64,000 nucleotides of DNA, taken from positions 310,001-374,000 of the forward strand of contig NZ_FOGO01000005.1 in assembly GCF_900111245.1 (NCBI RefSeq). Reading direction: 5' to 3'. Position 1 is the first letter of the stretch. Each line of letters opens with the position of its first letter. The position numbers and the translations under genes are program-made. Below the pieces are notes generated by a model. That model was not told the origin of the DNA. It did no database searches and worked only from the letters and a program-made list of their open reading frames with translations. This stretch comes from Streptomyces qinglanensis. Lineage in GTDB: Bacteria; Actinomycetota; Actinomycetes; Streptomycetales; Streptomycetaceae. Positions 1 through 8,472 of this stretch are shown here, one piece after another.

Positions 1-50
1 GCGGTGCGGGGCCGCCGCGGTCCGCTGCGCTGCGCAGGGAGCCGGTCGCC

Positions 51-425
51 TCAGCCGGCTCCGCCGCTGCCGAAGGATCCGCTCTTGCCGGGCTCCCACT
101 TCTTGCGCGTCGGGGGTTCGCCCGGATGATGCTCGCGGTCGCCCTGGTCATGCACCCCGCTGTGCGGCAGCCGGCGGATCCCGTCGCGGGGCATCTCGTC
201 CGGCTCGCGATTCTCCGTGATCTCCTCGACCGGGCCGCTGTCGGGCAGGTGCGGCTGCTGGTCGGGCTCCGGGAGTTCGGGCTCACGGCTCTTGATCCGG
301 ATGCCGAGCCAGACGGCGCCGATCAACGCGGCCACGATCAGCAGCCCGATGAGTCCGGGCACCAGGCCCACCAGGTGATCGCGGGCGGCGAGGTCCGTCG
401 CCGTTCCGAGGACGTCCGCGTTCAT
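51..425 (-). CDS. DUF6479-type small membrane protein
   Basis: 124-aa protein with one hydrophobic segment near residues 18-42 (LVGLVPGLIGLLIVAALIGA), followed by a long acidic, proline- and glycine-rich tail that should lie in the cytoplasm. The layout (short N-terminus, one helix, RIKSREPELPEP-like linker, Gly-rich C-terminus) matches the streptomycete DUF6479 family, whose function is unknown. The ATG at 425 was chosen over the upstream in-frame start at 509 because a GGGGGC ribosome-binding stretch precedes it and the upstream residues are not membrane-protein-like. It lies 99 bp downstream of the mgtC-like gene on the same strand. No role can be assigned. Confidence 0.75.
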   Translation of the reverse strand: MNADVLGTATDLAARDHLVGLVPGLIGLLIVAALIGAVWLGIRIKSREPELPEPDQQPHLPDSGPVEEITENREPDEMPRDGIRRLPHSGVHDQGDREHHPGEPPTRKKWEPGKSGSFGSGGAG

Positions 426-524
426 GTGCTCAGCCCCCTTCGGCTCGCGGTGTCGCCCCACGGGGTTTCCGCAGCCGTCGGGCCGGAAACCTCGCTCCGG
501 GGCGAGCACCCGGCCGCGCCGCGC

Positions 525-1244
525 TCAGTCACCGTCCTGCGCGCTCGCGGCGGTGCGGCCGTTGACCGCGCGCACCCCCGGCACCGCCACCAGCTCACCC
601 ACCAGCTCCGGCACCGAGCCGGGCCCGGAGACCGCGAGGGTCAGCCGCGCCAGATCCGGTTGCCGCTCGTCCATCTGCTCGACGCTGGTCTCGGTCACCG
701 CGAACCCCCGCTCCGTGCACAGCTCCAGCACCGTGCGCAGCACGCCCCGCCCCTCCTGGTAGGTGAGCCGCAGATGGCCGGGCTCCACGCCCGGCAACCG
801 ATCGCTGATCTTGGTGAAGCCCCACACCGTGAGGAAGTGCATCGCCACGACCGCCACGGCCAGCAGCGGCAGACCCGCGCCGCAGGCCATCCCGACCGCG
901 GCCGAGACCCACACGATCGCCGCGGTCGTCAGCCCGCGCACCACGTCCCGGCGCAGGAAGATGACCCCGGCACCGAGGAACCCGACGCCCGAGACCACCT
1001 GCGCCGCGATCCGGGACGGGTCGAAGGAGACGTCCTCCATCCCCATCAGATCGGCGAAGCCGTACTTGCTGACCAGCATGAAGAGCGCGGCACCGATGCC
1101 CACCAGCGCATGGGTGCGCAGTCCCGCGCTCTTGCGCTTGGCCCGCCTCTCCAGCCCGATCAGCGAGGTCAGGACGAAGGCGAGGGCGAGGTCGGCGAAC
1201 TGCGGCCAGCCCTGGCCCGTCGAGGAGAAGAACGCGTCGTTCAT
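525..1244 (-). CDS. MgtC/SapB family membrane protein
   Basis: 239-aa MgtC-family protein. The N-terminal 140 residues form about four membrane segments and carry family hallmarks: LIGLERRAKRKSAGLRTHALVGIGAALF and, further on, the Gly-rich VVSGVGFLGAGVIF. The C-terminal 90 residues form a soluble ACT-like domain. MgtC proteins are linked to survival in low Mg2+ and to control of membrane ATP synthase or transporters in pathogens; in soil actinomycetes the role is undefined. The start is the ATG at 1244, with only a weak GAG-type ribosome-binding site. A CCGTCT microsatellite lies 84-142 bp upstream. High confidence in the family, low in the physiological role. Confidence 0.9.
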   Translation of the reverse strand: MNDAFFSSTGQGWPQFADLALAFVLTSLIGLERRAKRKSAGLRTHALVGIGAALFMLVSKYGFADLMGMEDVSFDPSRIAAQVVSGVGFLGAGVIFLRRDVVRGLTTAAIVWVSAAVGMACGAGLPLLAVAVVAMHFLTVWGFTKISDRLPGVEPGHLRLTYQEGRGVLRTVLELCTERGFAVTETSVEQMDERQPDLARLTLAVSGPGSVPELVGELVAVPGVRAVNGRTAASAQDGD

Positions 1245-1327
1245 GTCCGAGGTCTCACCGCTTCACATGGTCCGTCCGGGCAGGCGGCCCGCAGACGGCG
1301 ACGGACGGGCTGCGCCCCGCACCGCGC

Positions 1328-1386
1328 CCGTCTCCGTCTCCGTCTCCGTCTCCGTCTCCGTCTCCGTCTCCGTCTCCGTCTCCGTC
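1328..1386. repeat. CCGTCT hexanucleotide microsatellite
   Basis: 59 bp made of 9 full copies plus five bases of the 6-bp unit CCGTCT, all identical. On the minus strand the unit would encode alternating Glu-Thr, but no credible gene uses it. It sits upstream of the MgtC-family gene, so copy number could change promoter spacing in steps of six. Perfect short tandem arrays of this length are uncommon in such genomes. Confidence 0.95.
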
Positions 1387-1739
1387 AGGTCCGACTGCCC
1401 GTGTTCCTGGGTTCCTGGTTCCTGGGTTCCTGAAGAAGTTTTCCGATTTTCTCCGTTTGGCACCCGTTTCGCCCCGTTTCACCGTTTCGTTGCGCGACGC
1501 GTGGGGACCCGCTCCGGTGAGCCGACCTCGGAGGTGATCCCACGTGCAGCAGGACCAGACGACCCGTGACGAGAACGCCCGGGAAACCCGCCGCCCGACA
1601 GTGCACGTCTCGCGGACGGCGAGCCGCCCGGACGGCCCCATGAGCTACGGACCGCGCTCCTCCCGCGGCGACGGGGACCCGGAATCGCACATCTTCCGCG
1701 GCGAGGACTGAGCCCGCTCCGACCGGGCCGGGACGGTGG

Positions 1740-2060
1740 CGGCCCCGGGCCGCCACGCGGCACCCGGGGCCGCCCGGGTACCCGTACCCGCCCGCCGCAC
1801 TCCGCCCGGATGCCGGACCGGCCGGGCGGAGGACCGCACCCCGGCGACGGGGCCGGCCGCGCAGCCGGACGGCAGCCGTCGACGCCGACCAGGTCGAAGG
1901 GGGCCCAGCCGACGGGCCCCCAGGAGCCGAAGGCGTAGGTGACCCGCCCGCCGAAGTGTCCGGATCGCCGCCGCGGCCCGGGCGAGAATCGCGTGGAGCC
2001 GTTCGGGCACCGGCCCCGGCGAGGCGCCGAACTCGTCGTCGACGCTCTCGACACGGCACA
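1740..2060 (-). pseudogene. Relic of streptomycete 'abortive infection'-type protein
   Basis: On the minus strand two fragments in different frames join into one recognisable stretch. Residues from 2035 to about 1962 read FGASPGPVPERLHAILARAA, and after a frame change near 1955-1962 the next fragment reads GGRVTYAFGSWGPVGWAPFD then LVGVDGCR, ending near 1871. From memory this resembles the C-terminal half of a streptomycete family annotated as abortive infection protein (TIM-barrel-like; SLGPVMERFNAFLAEAA, then FGGRVTYASGPWE..DWAPFDLVGVDAYR). A glycine/tyrosine-rich trace near 1790 may be the following strand. The N-terminal half is absent and the frame is broken, so this is a remnant. The name rests on remembered similarity only. 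Confidence 0.5.
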
Positions 2061-2139
2061 CGCCCGGGGCGGACCTGAGCCGGGCTGCGTGGAGCACAGC
2101 GATCGCGGCAGTGCGGACACGTCCGCCCAGCTCCGGCCG

Positions 2140-2253
2140 CGAATGGGGAAGTCGGGACTGCGGCAGAGCTGCGGACGCACCGGATCACGCTTCGACAACG
2201 CCGCCGCGGAAAGCTTCTGGTCCCTGCTCGAAGAGGAGGTCGGCGCCTGGTGA
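2140..2253 (+). pseudogene. IS3-family transposase (integrase core) fragment
   Basis: A short reading frame ends with GRTGSRFDNAAAESFWSLLEEEV before a TGA at 2251-2253. This is the GxTGxxxDNAxAESFxxxLKxE motif of the DDE integrase core of IS3-type transposases, including the region around the last catalytic acidic residue. No upstream helix-turn-helix or DDE part, inverted repeats or target duplication is visible, so only about 35 codons of the element remain. Confidence 0.75.
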
Positions 2254-2446
2254 CCCCCGTGCGGGTGGTCAGGACTGTGGGTGCGGTCGTTGCTGGGGCA
2301 TCGGGGTGATGTTTGCGGGAATACGGGAGGGGGTGTGTCGCTCTTCGGAGGCGCGGTTGGGGGGTCGGTAGCGTACTGGGGAGTGCGGGTGTCGGCCCGG
2401 TGTTGCCGGTGGTCGCTGCGATGCGGCACTGGGCGCCTTCGGGCGC

Positions 2447-2689
2447 ATGCCGAAGCCTGAAATCGGGGTTGTGGAGGCAGCCGTGGCGGAGTCGCAGGAC
2501 GACGGGCGGCTCGCGGGGCGCTTGGCGGCCCTCGCCGCGCTGGGGTTCGTGCTGGTCATCCCGCCGTTGCTGGCGCGGTTCGACCGGGTGGACCGGGTTT
2601 TCGGCGTACCGGTTCTGTGGGCGTACCTCTATCTCGTCTGGGTGGTCGTGATCGGCCTGGTCGCCGCCGTGTGCGCCAGGTCCCGGTAG
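2447..2689 (+). CDS. Small two-helix membrane protein coupled to symporter-phosphatase
   Basis: 80-aa protein. After a polar N-terminus of about 22 residues come two hydrophobic segments (LAALAALGFVLVIPPLLARF and VLWAYLYLVWVVVIGLVAAV). The plan resembles the DUF3311-type small proteins often encoded just before sodium/solute symporters, where they are suspected accessory subunits. Its TAG stop ends 4 bp before the GTG start of the 1202-aa fusion gene, so the two are almost certainly co-transcribed and translationally coupled. Start: ATG 2447; no strong ribosome-binding site is visible. Function unknown; a partner or stabiliser of the symporter domain is an inference from position. Confidence 0.75.
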   Translation: MPKPEIGVVEAAVAESQDDGRLAGRLAALAALGFVLVIPPLLARFDRVDRVFGVPVLWAYLYLVWVVVIGLVAAVCARSR

Positions 2690-2693
2690 CACG

Positions 2694-5600
2694 GTGCTCC
2701 GGACCGAGGTCATCGTCGGGATTTCGGTGGCGTATCTGGGTCTGCTCTTCGGAGTGGCCTTCTACGCCGACCGGCGGGCGGATGCCGGGCGGAGTCTGAT
2801 CAACAACGCTACGGTCTACGCGCTGTCGCTCGCGGTGTACGAGACGGCGTGGGCCCTTTACGGCAATGTGGGTGGGGCTGCCACGACCGGTATCGGCTTC
2901 CTGGGAGTCTATCTGGGGCCGACGCTCATGCTCGCGCTCGGCTGGCTGGTGCTGCGCAGAATCATCCGGATCAGCCGGCGGCACCGGCTGACTTCGCTGT
3001 CCGATTTCGTCTCCGCCCGCTACGGCAAGAGCGCGGTGCTGGGTGGCCTGGTGGCGGTCATCGCCGTGGTGGGGGTCGTCCCTTATATCTCGTTGCAGTT
3101 GAAGGCGATCTCCAACGCCTTCGAGATCCTTCGGCGGTATCCTGAGATCACCACTCCTTCGGAGCTCGGCCATGTCCCGCTGCTCGAGGACACCGGCTTG
3201 TATGTGACGCTGCTGCTCGCCGCGTTCACCATTCTTTTCGGTGCACGGCACCTGGACACCGCCGAGCGTCACGAGGGGATGGTGACGGCTGTCGCCTTCG
3301 AGTCCCTGGTCAAGCTCGGGGCGCTCCTGGCGGTCGGGGTCTTTGTCACGTTCTGGATGTTCAGCGGATTCGGTGATCTGTTCACTCGTGCGGCGAATGC
3401 CGACTTCACGCAACTGTTCGTTCTGGAAGGGCACGTCAGCTACGGCAGTTGGGTCTGGCTGACCGTGCTGTCGATGCTGTCGATCGTGCTGCTGCCTCGG
3501 CAGTGGCAGATCACCATTGTCGAGAACGTCGATGAGAGGCATCTCAAGCGGGGGATGTGGTTGTTCCCGCTCTATTCGCTCGCCATCACGATCTTTGTGC
3601 TTCCGCTCGCGGCCGGGGGGCTGCTGCGGCTCGGAGATACCGCCGACGCCGACACCTACGTACTGACCCTGCCGATGGCCGAGGGGCAGCAGGGGCTGGC
3701 GCTGCTGGTCTTCGTCGGGGGGCTCAGCGCGGGCACGGCCATGATCACGGTCGAGACCATCGCGCTCAGCACCATGGTGTCCAACTCGCTGGTGATGCCG
3801 CTGCTGCTGCGTCCCATGTCCCGGCTGGCGTACCGGGCCGACGTCACCCGGCTGGTGCTGGGCATTCGCCGGACGGCCATCGTGCTGATCCTGCTGCTCG
3901 GGTACGCGTACTTCCGGCTCGCGGGCGAAGGGCAGGCGCTGACGGCGTTCGGCCTGGTGTCGTTCGCGGCTGTGGCACAGTTCGCGCCCGCGATTCTCGG
4001 CGGCCTGTTCTGGAAGGGCGGTACTCGCTGGGGTGTGCTGGTGGGCCTCGTCGCGGGGTTCGCCATGTGGGCTTACACCCTGCTGCTGCCGAGCTTCGCC
4101 GAGGCGGGGTTGTTGTCCGCCTCGTTCCTGCGTGACGGCCCGTTCGGTATCGAACTGCTCCGGCCCCAGCAGTTGTTCGGCCTGACGGGAATGGATCCGA
4201 TCAGCCATGCGATGTTCTGGAGTGCGCTGGTGAACATCGGCGGATATGTCGGCGTCTCCCTCGTAGGCCGGCCGACGGTCGCCGAGCAGGCGCAGGCGGT
4301 GCAGTTCGTCGACATCCTCACGGAGCCTGCCGGAGGGCGCCGTCGGCAGGTCAGTGCCACGGTCGGCGCGTTGCAGTCCGTGCTGGAGCGCTTCCTGGGG
4401 CGGGAGGGCGCACAGCGGGCGGTGCGCTCCTATCCCGGAGCCGGCCCCGACTCGCCGGAGGCCAAGGCCACCCCCGATCTGATCCATCACATGGAGGCTC
4501 AGCTCTCCGGCTCTGTCGGTGCGGCGTCCGCGCGGCTTGCGATCGACACGGTGGTCGGAGCGGAACCGGTCCGCACCGATGAAGTAATGGAGATGCTCGG
4601 CGAGGCCTCGCAGAGGGTCGAGCTGATCCGGCGACGGCTGGATTTCCTCTACGACGCGACCAGCGACATCGGCACCACCCTCGATGTGGTCCAAACGGCC
4701 GAGGAGCTGGCACGGGCAGCGGTCCCGGGCTTCGCGGACTATGTCACCGTGGATCTGGCCGAGCCGGTGCTGCGCGGCGACGAACCGGCGCTGGGCGGCG
4801 GCGACAGCAGACGGTTGCTCCGTACGGCCGTCAACGGGATCCGTGATGAGGTGCCTTTCTTCACCGTCGGTGAGGTGATCACGTTCACGCCGGCGTCGCC
4901 GTCCGCCCGCACCGTCGAGACAGGTCAGGCGATTCTGGTGCCCCGGCTGCGTGACTCCCCCGGATGGCGGACAGTTGGGCCGGAGCGGGCCGCCCGTATT
5001 CTCGACTTCGGGGCTCACTCGCTCATCACGGCGCCGCTGCCCGCCCGCGGTGTGCTCCTGGGCGTCGTCAACTTCTGGCGGTCGGAGAGACCGGAGCCCT
5101 TCGATCAGGACGACCTCTCCCTCGCGGCTGAACTGGCCACTCATGCAGCCGTGTCTCTCGACAACGCACGCCGCTACACCCGGGAACACGGTATGGCAGT
5201 GGCGCTTCAGCGGAGCCTGCTGCCGCGTGCCCTACCCGAGCAGCACGCCGTCGAGGTGGCTTACCGCTACCTCCCCGCGCAGGAGGGGGTCGGTGGCGAC
5301 TGGTTCGATGTCATCCCCCTGCCGGGCGCCCGTGTCGCGCTGGTGATGGGCGACGTCGTCGGGCACGGGCTGCACGCCGCCGCCACCATGGGACGGCTGC
5401 GCACCGCTGTGCACAACTTCTCCTCCCTCGACCCGCCTCCCGACGAACTCCTCGGTCACCTGGAAGAGCTGGTCACCCTCACCGACCAGGACGTGGTCGC
5501 GGACGGTGACGAGACCACCATGACCGGCGCCACCTGCCTGTACGCCGTCTACGACTCCGTGACCCGTGACTGTGCGATCGCCAGGGCCGGGCACCCGACG

Positions 5601-6302
5601 CCCGCTCTAGCACACCCCGACGGCACGGTCGAGTATCTGGATGTGCCGTCCGGGCTGCCTCTCGGCATCGGCGGGCTGCCCTTCGAATCCGCCGAGCTGC
5701 GGCTGCCCGAGGGCAGCAGGCTCGTCATGTTCACCGATGGCCTGGTCGAACGCCGGGACCAGGACATCGACGTCGGACTCGAACAGCTCCGCGAGACTCT
5801 GAGGGGCGCGGACCAGTCCCCGGAGCAGATCTGCGACGCCGTACTCGAGGCCCTCCTCCCGGTTGTCCAGAGCGACGACATCGCGCTGCTGGTAGCCCGT
5901 ACGCGAGTGCTGGGGGCGGGGCAGGTCGCACACTGGGACGTGGAGTCGGACCCGGCGGCTGTTCCCCGCGTACGCGCCGCCGTCTCCGCACAACTCACGG
6001 GGTGGGGCCTGGCGGGCCTTGCGGATACCACGGAACTGATTCTCAGCGAGCTGATCACCAACGCCATGCGCTACGGGGCCGGGCCCATCAAGGTACGGCT
6101 GCTGCACAGCCGTACCCTCACCTGCGAGGTGTACGACCAGAGCCTCACCTCGCCGCACCTGCGCTACGCGGCCACCATGGACGAGGGCGGACGGGGCCTC
6201 TTCCTCGTCTCCCAGCTCGCCGCACGCTGGGGCACCCGCTACACCAAGGACGGCAAAGTGATCTGGGCCGAGCAGACCATTTCGGTGCCCCCCGGTGGCT
6301 GA
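2694..6302 (+). CDS. Na+/solute symporter-GAF-SpoIIE phosphatase-HATPase fusion
   Basis: 1202 aa, GTG start. Residues 1 to about 530 are an SSS/SLC5-type transporter with about 13 membrane helices. Residues about 640-830 form a GAF-like sensor (ending in LAAELATHAAVSLDNARRYT). Residues about 840-1060 are a PP2C/SpoIIE phosphatase with the metal motifs GDWFDV, MGDVVGHG, RAGHPTPAL and MFTDGLVERR. Residues about 1070-1200 are a GHKL ATPase of the anti-sigma-factor type with the N-box ELILSELITNAMRYG. Known architecture logic: SLC5-fused sensors such as CbrA join an SSS module to a histidine kinase; here the output is a phosphatase plus a kinase-like domain, so one protein could dephosphorylate an anti-sigma-factor antagonist and also bind or phosphorylate it. 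The substrate and target are unknown. It is coupled to the upstream 80-aa gene. The short convergent intergenic region behind it has direct repeats. Confidence 0.92.
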   Translation: MLRTEVIVGISVAYLGLLFGVAFYADRRADAGRSLINNATVYALSLAVYETAWALYGNVGGAATTGIGFLGVYLGPTLMLALGWLVLRRIIRISRRHRLTSLSDFVSARYGKSAVLGGLVAVIAVVGVVPYISLQLKAISNAFEILRRYPEITTPSELGHVPLLEDTGLYVTLLLAAFTILFGARHLDTAERHEGMVTAVAFESLVKLGALLAVGVFVTFWMFSGFGDLFTRAANADFTQLFVLEGHVSYGSWVWLTVLSMLSIVLLPRQWQITIVENVDERHLKRGMWLFPLYSLAITIFVLPLAAGGLLRLGDTADADTYVLTLPMAEGQQGLALLVFVGGLSAGTAMITVETIALSTMVSNSLVMPLLLRPMSRLAYRADVTRLVLGIRRTAIVLILLLGYAYFRLAGEGQALTAFGLVSFAAVAQFAPAILGGLFWKGGTRWGVLVGLVAGFAMWAYTLLLPSFAEAGLLSASFLRDGPFGIELLRPQQLFGLTGMDPISHAMFWSALVNIGGYVGVSLVGRPTVAEQAQAVQFVDILTEPAGGRRRQVSATVGALQSVLERFLGREGAQRAVRSYPGAGPDSPEAKATPDLIHHMEAQLSGSVGAASARLAIDTVVGAEPVRTDEVMEMLGEASQRVELIRRRLDFLYDATSDIGTTLDVVQTAEELARAAVPGFADYVTVDLAEPVLRGDEPALGGGDSRRLLRTAVNGIRDEVPFFTVGEVITFTPASPSARTVETGQAILVPRLRDSPGWRTVGPERAARILDFGAHSLITAPLPARGVLLGVVNFWRSERPEPFDQDDLSLAAELATHAAVSLDNARRYTREHGMAVALQRSLLPRALPEQHAVEVAYRYLPAQEGVGGDWFDVIPLPGARVALVMGDVVGHGLHAAATMGRLRTAVHNFSSLDPPPDELLGHLEELVTLTDQDVVADGDETTMTGATCLYAVYDSVTRDCAIARAGHPTPALAHPDGTVEYLDVPSGLPLGIGGLPFESAELRLPEGSRLVMFTDGLVERRDQDIDVGLEQLRETLRGADQSPEQICDAVLEALLPVVQSDDIALLVARTRVLGAGQVAHWDVESDPAAVPRVRAAVSAQLTGWGLAGLADTTELILSELITNAMRYGAGPIKVRLLHSRTLTCEVYDQSLTSPHLRYAATMDEGGRGLFLVSQLAARWGTRYTKDGKVIWAEQTISVPPGG

Positions 6303-6386
6303 CCGTCACCGCGTACGAACCGGCGCCCCTGCCCTGCCGGGCTGCGGCCGTAGACGCTGCGTCGTCACGAAGAGCCCGGGAGGAGC

Positions 6387-6461
6387 CCGGCTGGCCGGCT
6401 GGCCGGCTGGCCGGCGGCGCCGTATCGGCTGCGCGGCGTGGGAACTGTCCGGGAACTGTCC
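6387..6461. repeat. Two small tandem repeats between convergent SpoIIE genes
   Basis: 6387-6414 is 3.5 copies of CCGGCTGG; 6440-6461 is two exact copies of the 11-mer GGGAACTGTCC. Both lie in the 197-bp gap between the converging phosphatase genes and may be replication-slippage products. No clear terminator hairpin is seen here. Confidence 0.85.
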
Positions 6462-6499
6462 GGGGGCCTCGCGTTTTCACGGGGTGGCTGTCCGGCGCC

Positions 6500-8299
6500 T
6501 CACGTGACGCACAGCGCGAGGATCGTGGCGTCGTCCTCGGCCTCGCGCCCCAGCAGGGCGGCGGACAGGCAGTCGACGGTCTCCTGCACGGAGGCGAAGC
6601 GCTCCGCGCACTCCCGGGCGGCTGCCATCAGCGTGGCGACCCCCTCGTCCAGATCCATGCCGCGGCGTTCGATGACGCCGTCCGTGTAGCAGAGCAGCAG
6701 GTCGCCGGAGCGCAGCAGCGTGGTGGTGAGCGGGTAGGCCGCATGTGCGGTCACCCCGAGCATCACCCCGTGCTCCGCCTCCACCAGCCGCGGCACTCCG
6801 TCGCGGACCAGGATCGGCGTGGGGTGCCCGGCGCTGGCCCAGCGCAGCACCCGCTCCCCCGGGTCCAGATGGCCGACCACACAGGTGGCGGTGGCATCCA
6901 GGCCGCTGTAGTAGACGACCTCCCCCAGCGCCGTGGTGAGTTCCGCCGCGTCGTGGTCGGTGTAGGCGAGCCCGGCCAGCGCGGAGCGCTGCTGCACCGC
7001 CCGGCTGGCCGCGTCCACGCCGTGCCCGGAGGCGTCGCCGACGGCCAGCAGCACCCGCCCGTCGGGCAGCTCCCGGCACTTGTACCAGTCGCCGCCCACC
7101 CCTGAGTCGGAGGGCACGTAGACGGCGCCGACGGAGAGCCACGGCGCGGTCAGGACGCCCAACGGCGGGGTGAGCGCCTGGCGGAAGGTCTCGGAGACGC
7201 GCCGGTCGACGGCCGTCTCCCGGCGCAGCCGCTCGGTCTCGGTCAGGGCCCTGCTGAGCAGTTCCTCCTGACCGGTGATGTTCCGCGCGATGAACAGCAG
7301 GGAATCCGGCACCCCGGCGCCCTCCGGCTCGGCGTGGCCGATCCAGCGGATCCGCCGCTCCTGTCCCGCGACCCGGAGGGTCACCTCCCGGTCCACGACC
7401 TCGCCGCCGCGCAGCAGGGCGCTCATGTCGGCGGCGAAGGCGGGCACGTCCTCCGGGACGATCTTCCGCCGCAGCGTCAGCAGCTCGGCCGTGACGTCGT
7501 CGACCGAGGTCACCGAGCGCGCCTCGCCGTCCAGGCCGTGCTCCGGCTCCGCCGCGGCCCCGGGCTCGGTGGGCAGGCCCAGCAGCCGGCGCAGCCCGTG
7601 CGACCAGCGCATCCGCCCGCTGACCAGGTCCCATTCCGCCCACCCCAGTCGGCTGCGCTCCTGGATGCGGTGGCTGAGCCGCGTGTCGCCCACCGGTTCC
7701 CAGTTCGTCAGCAGCAGGCCCTCGTCCGGCAGCAGCACCACCGTGCCGCGCAGCCGCCCGCGCTGGAGACCGCCCCCGACGAGGTCGACGTAGTCGAGGT
7801 CGTCGGCGGAAGCGGGGCCGCGCCCTTCCAGGGCTGCCCGGTAGACGTCGTACATCCCGCTGGCGCGGATGCCCGGCCGGGTCTGCGACAACGGCCCGCC
7901 GAGCAGATCGCGGGGGTCGCGCTCGACCCCGCTCAGTTCGAGGTGGTTGGCGCCGACGACGAGGAAGTCCCGCGCCGTGCCGTCCGCGGCGTACTGCGGG
8001 CGCAGCACCGCGGCACTGCCCCGCTGGACGGCCAGCACCGCCGGCAGCCAGGAAGGCAGCCCGGGCAGTACCGCCACCTCGGGAGTCGCCCGGTCCGCGG
8101 CACCGCCGCGGCGCAGCGGTCCGCTCCCGGCGCACCGGACGGGCGCGGCAGGGAGGCGGCGTGCCTCGGTGACACGGACGCGCGCGCGGTGCCGGGCGTG
8201 CGCCTCCGTGCGCAGCGCGACCCGGTCGAGTTCCCGGAAGACGTCTTCCGGGGTTCGGGCGGCGGCTGCGGAGCCGGGATCCGCGGAGAAGGCGTCCAT
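6500..8299 (-). CDS. SpoIIE-family PP2C phosphatase with PAS-like sensor
   Basis: About 599 aa, soluble. The N-terminal 250 residues show weak sensor-like repeats, a PAS-like domain lies at about 260-370 (WAEWDLVSGRMRWSHGLRRL ... RRIRWIGHAEPEG), then a short coiled linker (EELLSRALTETERLRRETAV), then a SpoIIE phosphatase domain with GGDWYKCREL, VGDASGHG, SAGHPTPILV and CYTDGVIERRG. Unlike its convergent neighbour it has no transporter and no HATPase module. Proteins of this kind dephosphorylate anti-sigma-factor antagonists in partner-switching cascades; no cognate anti-sigma pair is adjacent. The start at 8299 (ATG MDAFSADPG) is preferred; an in-frame GTG at 8377 is possible, since neither has a good ribosome-binding site at ideal spacing. 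Confidence 0.88.
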   Translation of the reverse strand: MDAFSADPGSAAAARTPEDVFRELDRVALRTEAHARHRARVRVTEARRLPAAPVRCAGSGPLRRGGAADRATPEVAVLPGLPSWLPAVLAVQRGSAAVLRPQYAADGTARDFLVVGANHLELSGVERDPRDLLGGPLSQTRPGIRASGMYDVYRAALEGRGPASADDLDYVDLVGGGLQRGRLRGTVVLLPDEGLLLTNWEPVGDTRLSHRIQERSRLGWAEWDLVSGRMRWSHGLRRLLGLPTEPGAAAEPEHGLDGEARSVTSVDDVTAELLTLRRKIVPEDVPAFAADMSALLRGGEVVDREVTLRVAGQERRIRWIGHAEPEGAGVPDSLLFIARNITGQEELLSRALTETERLRRETAVDRRVSETFRQALTPPLGVLTAPWLSVGAVYVPSDSGVGGDWYKCRELPDGRVLLAVGDASGHGVDAASRAVQQRSALAGLAYTDHDAAELTTALGEVVYYSGLDATATCVVGHLDPGERVLRWASAGHPTPILVRDGVPRLVEAEHGVMLGVTAHAAYPLTTTLLRSGDLLLCYTDGVIERRGMDLDEGVATLMAAARECAERFASVQETVDCLSAALLGREAEDDATILALCVT

Positions 8300-8472
8300 A
8301 TGTGCCCATTGTCGGTCCTGCCGGGAATCTTCGCCGGGTGGCGGCCGGCGGCACGCGTCCCCCTCCCGGGGTCGCACCTTCCGGGGCGGGCCACCGGTCC
8401 GGGCCCGGCCGGCCGGACCGTCGCATGCGGCGCCCCGGATTCCTCCGGTCGCAGGGCCCTAGAATCGGGGGC

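Larger units (their letters stand above)
1245..2446. other. Gene-poor decayed interval
   Basis: About 1.2 kb without an intact gene. It holds the CCGTCT microsatellite, a short GGTTCCTGG-type repeat near 1400-1432, a frameshifted relic on the minus strand and an IS3-type transposase scrap on the plus strand, each listed separately. Long overlapping open frames here are arginine- and proline-rich and look like GC-driven artefacts. The local sequence around 2260-2450 is less GC-rich and G-heavy on the plus strand and probably carries the promoter of the symporter-phosphatase pair. Confidence 0.6.

Noticed and set aside
1263..1463. 66-codon minus-strand frame encoding a Glu-Thr repeat
   Set aside because: The repeat is a translation of the CCGTCT microsatellite; no start signal or conserved flanks.
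2556..5189. Long minus-strand open frame (877 codons) under the symporter-phosphatase gene
   Set aside because: It is a shadow of the real gene: rich in Arg, His and Gln, no domain, no ribosome-binding site, and the plus-strand gene has clear membrane and phosphatase motifs.
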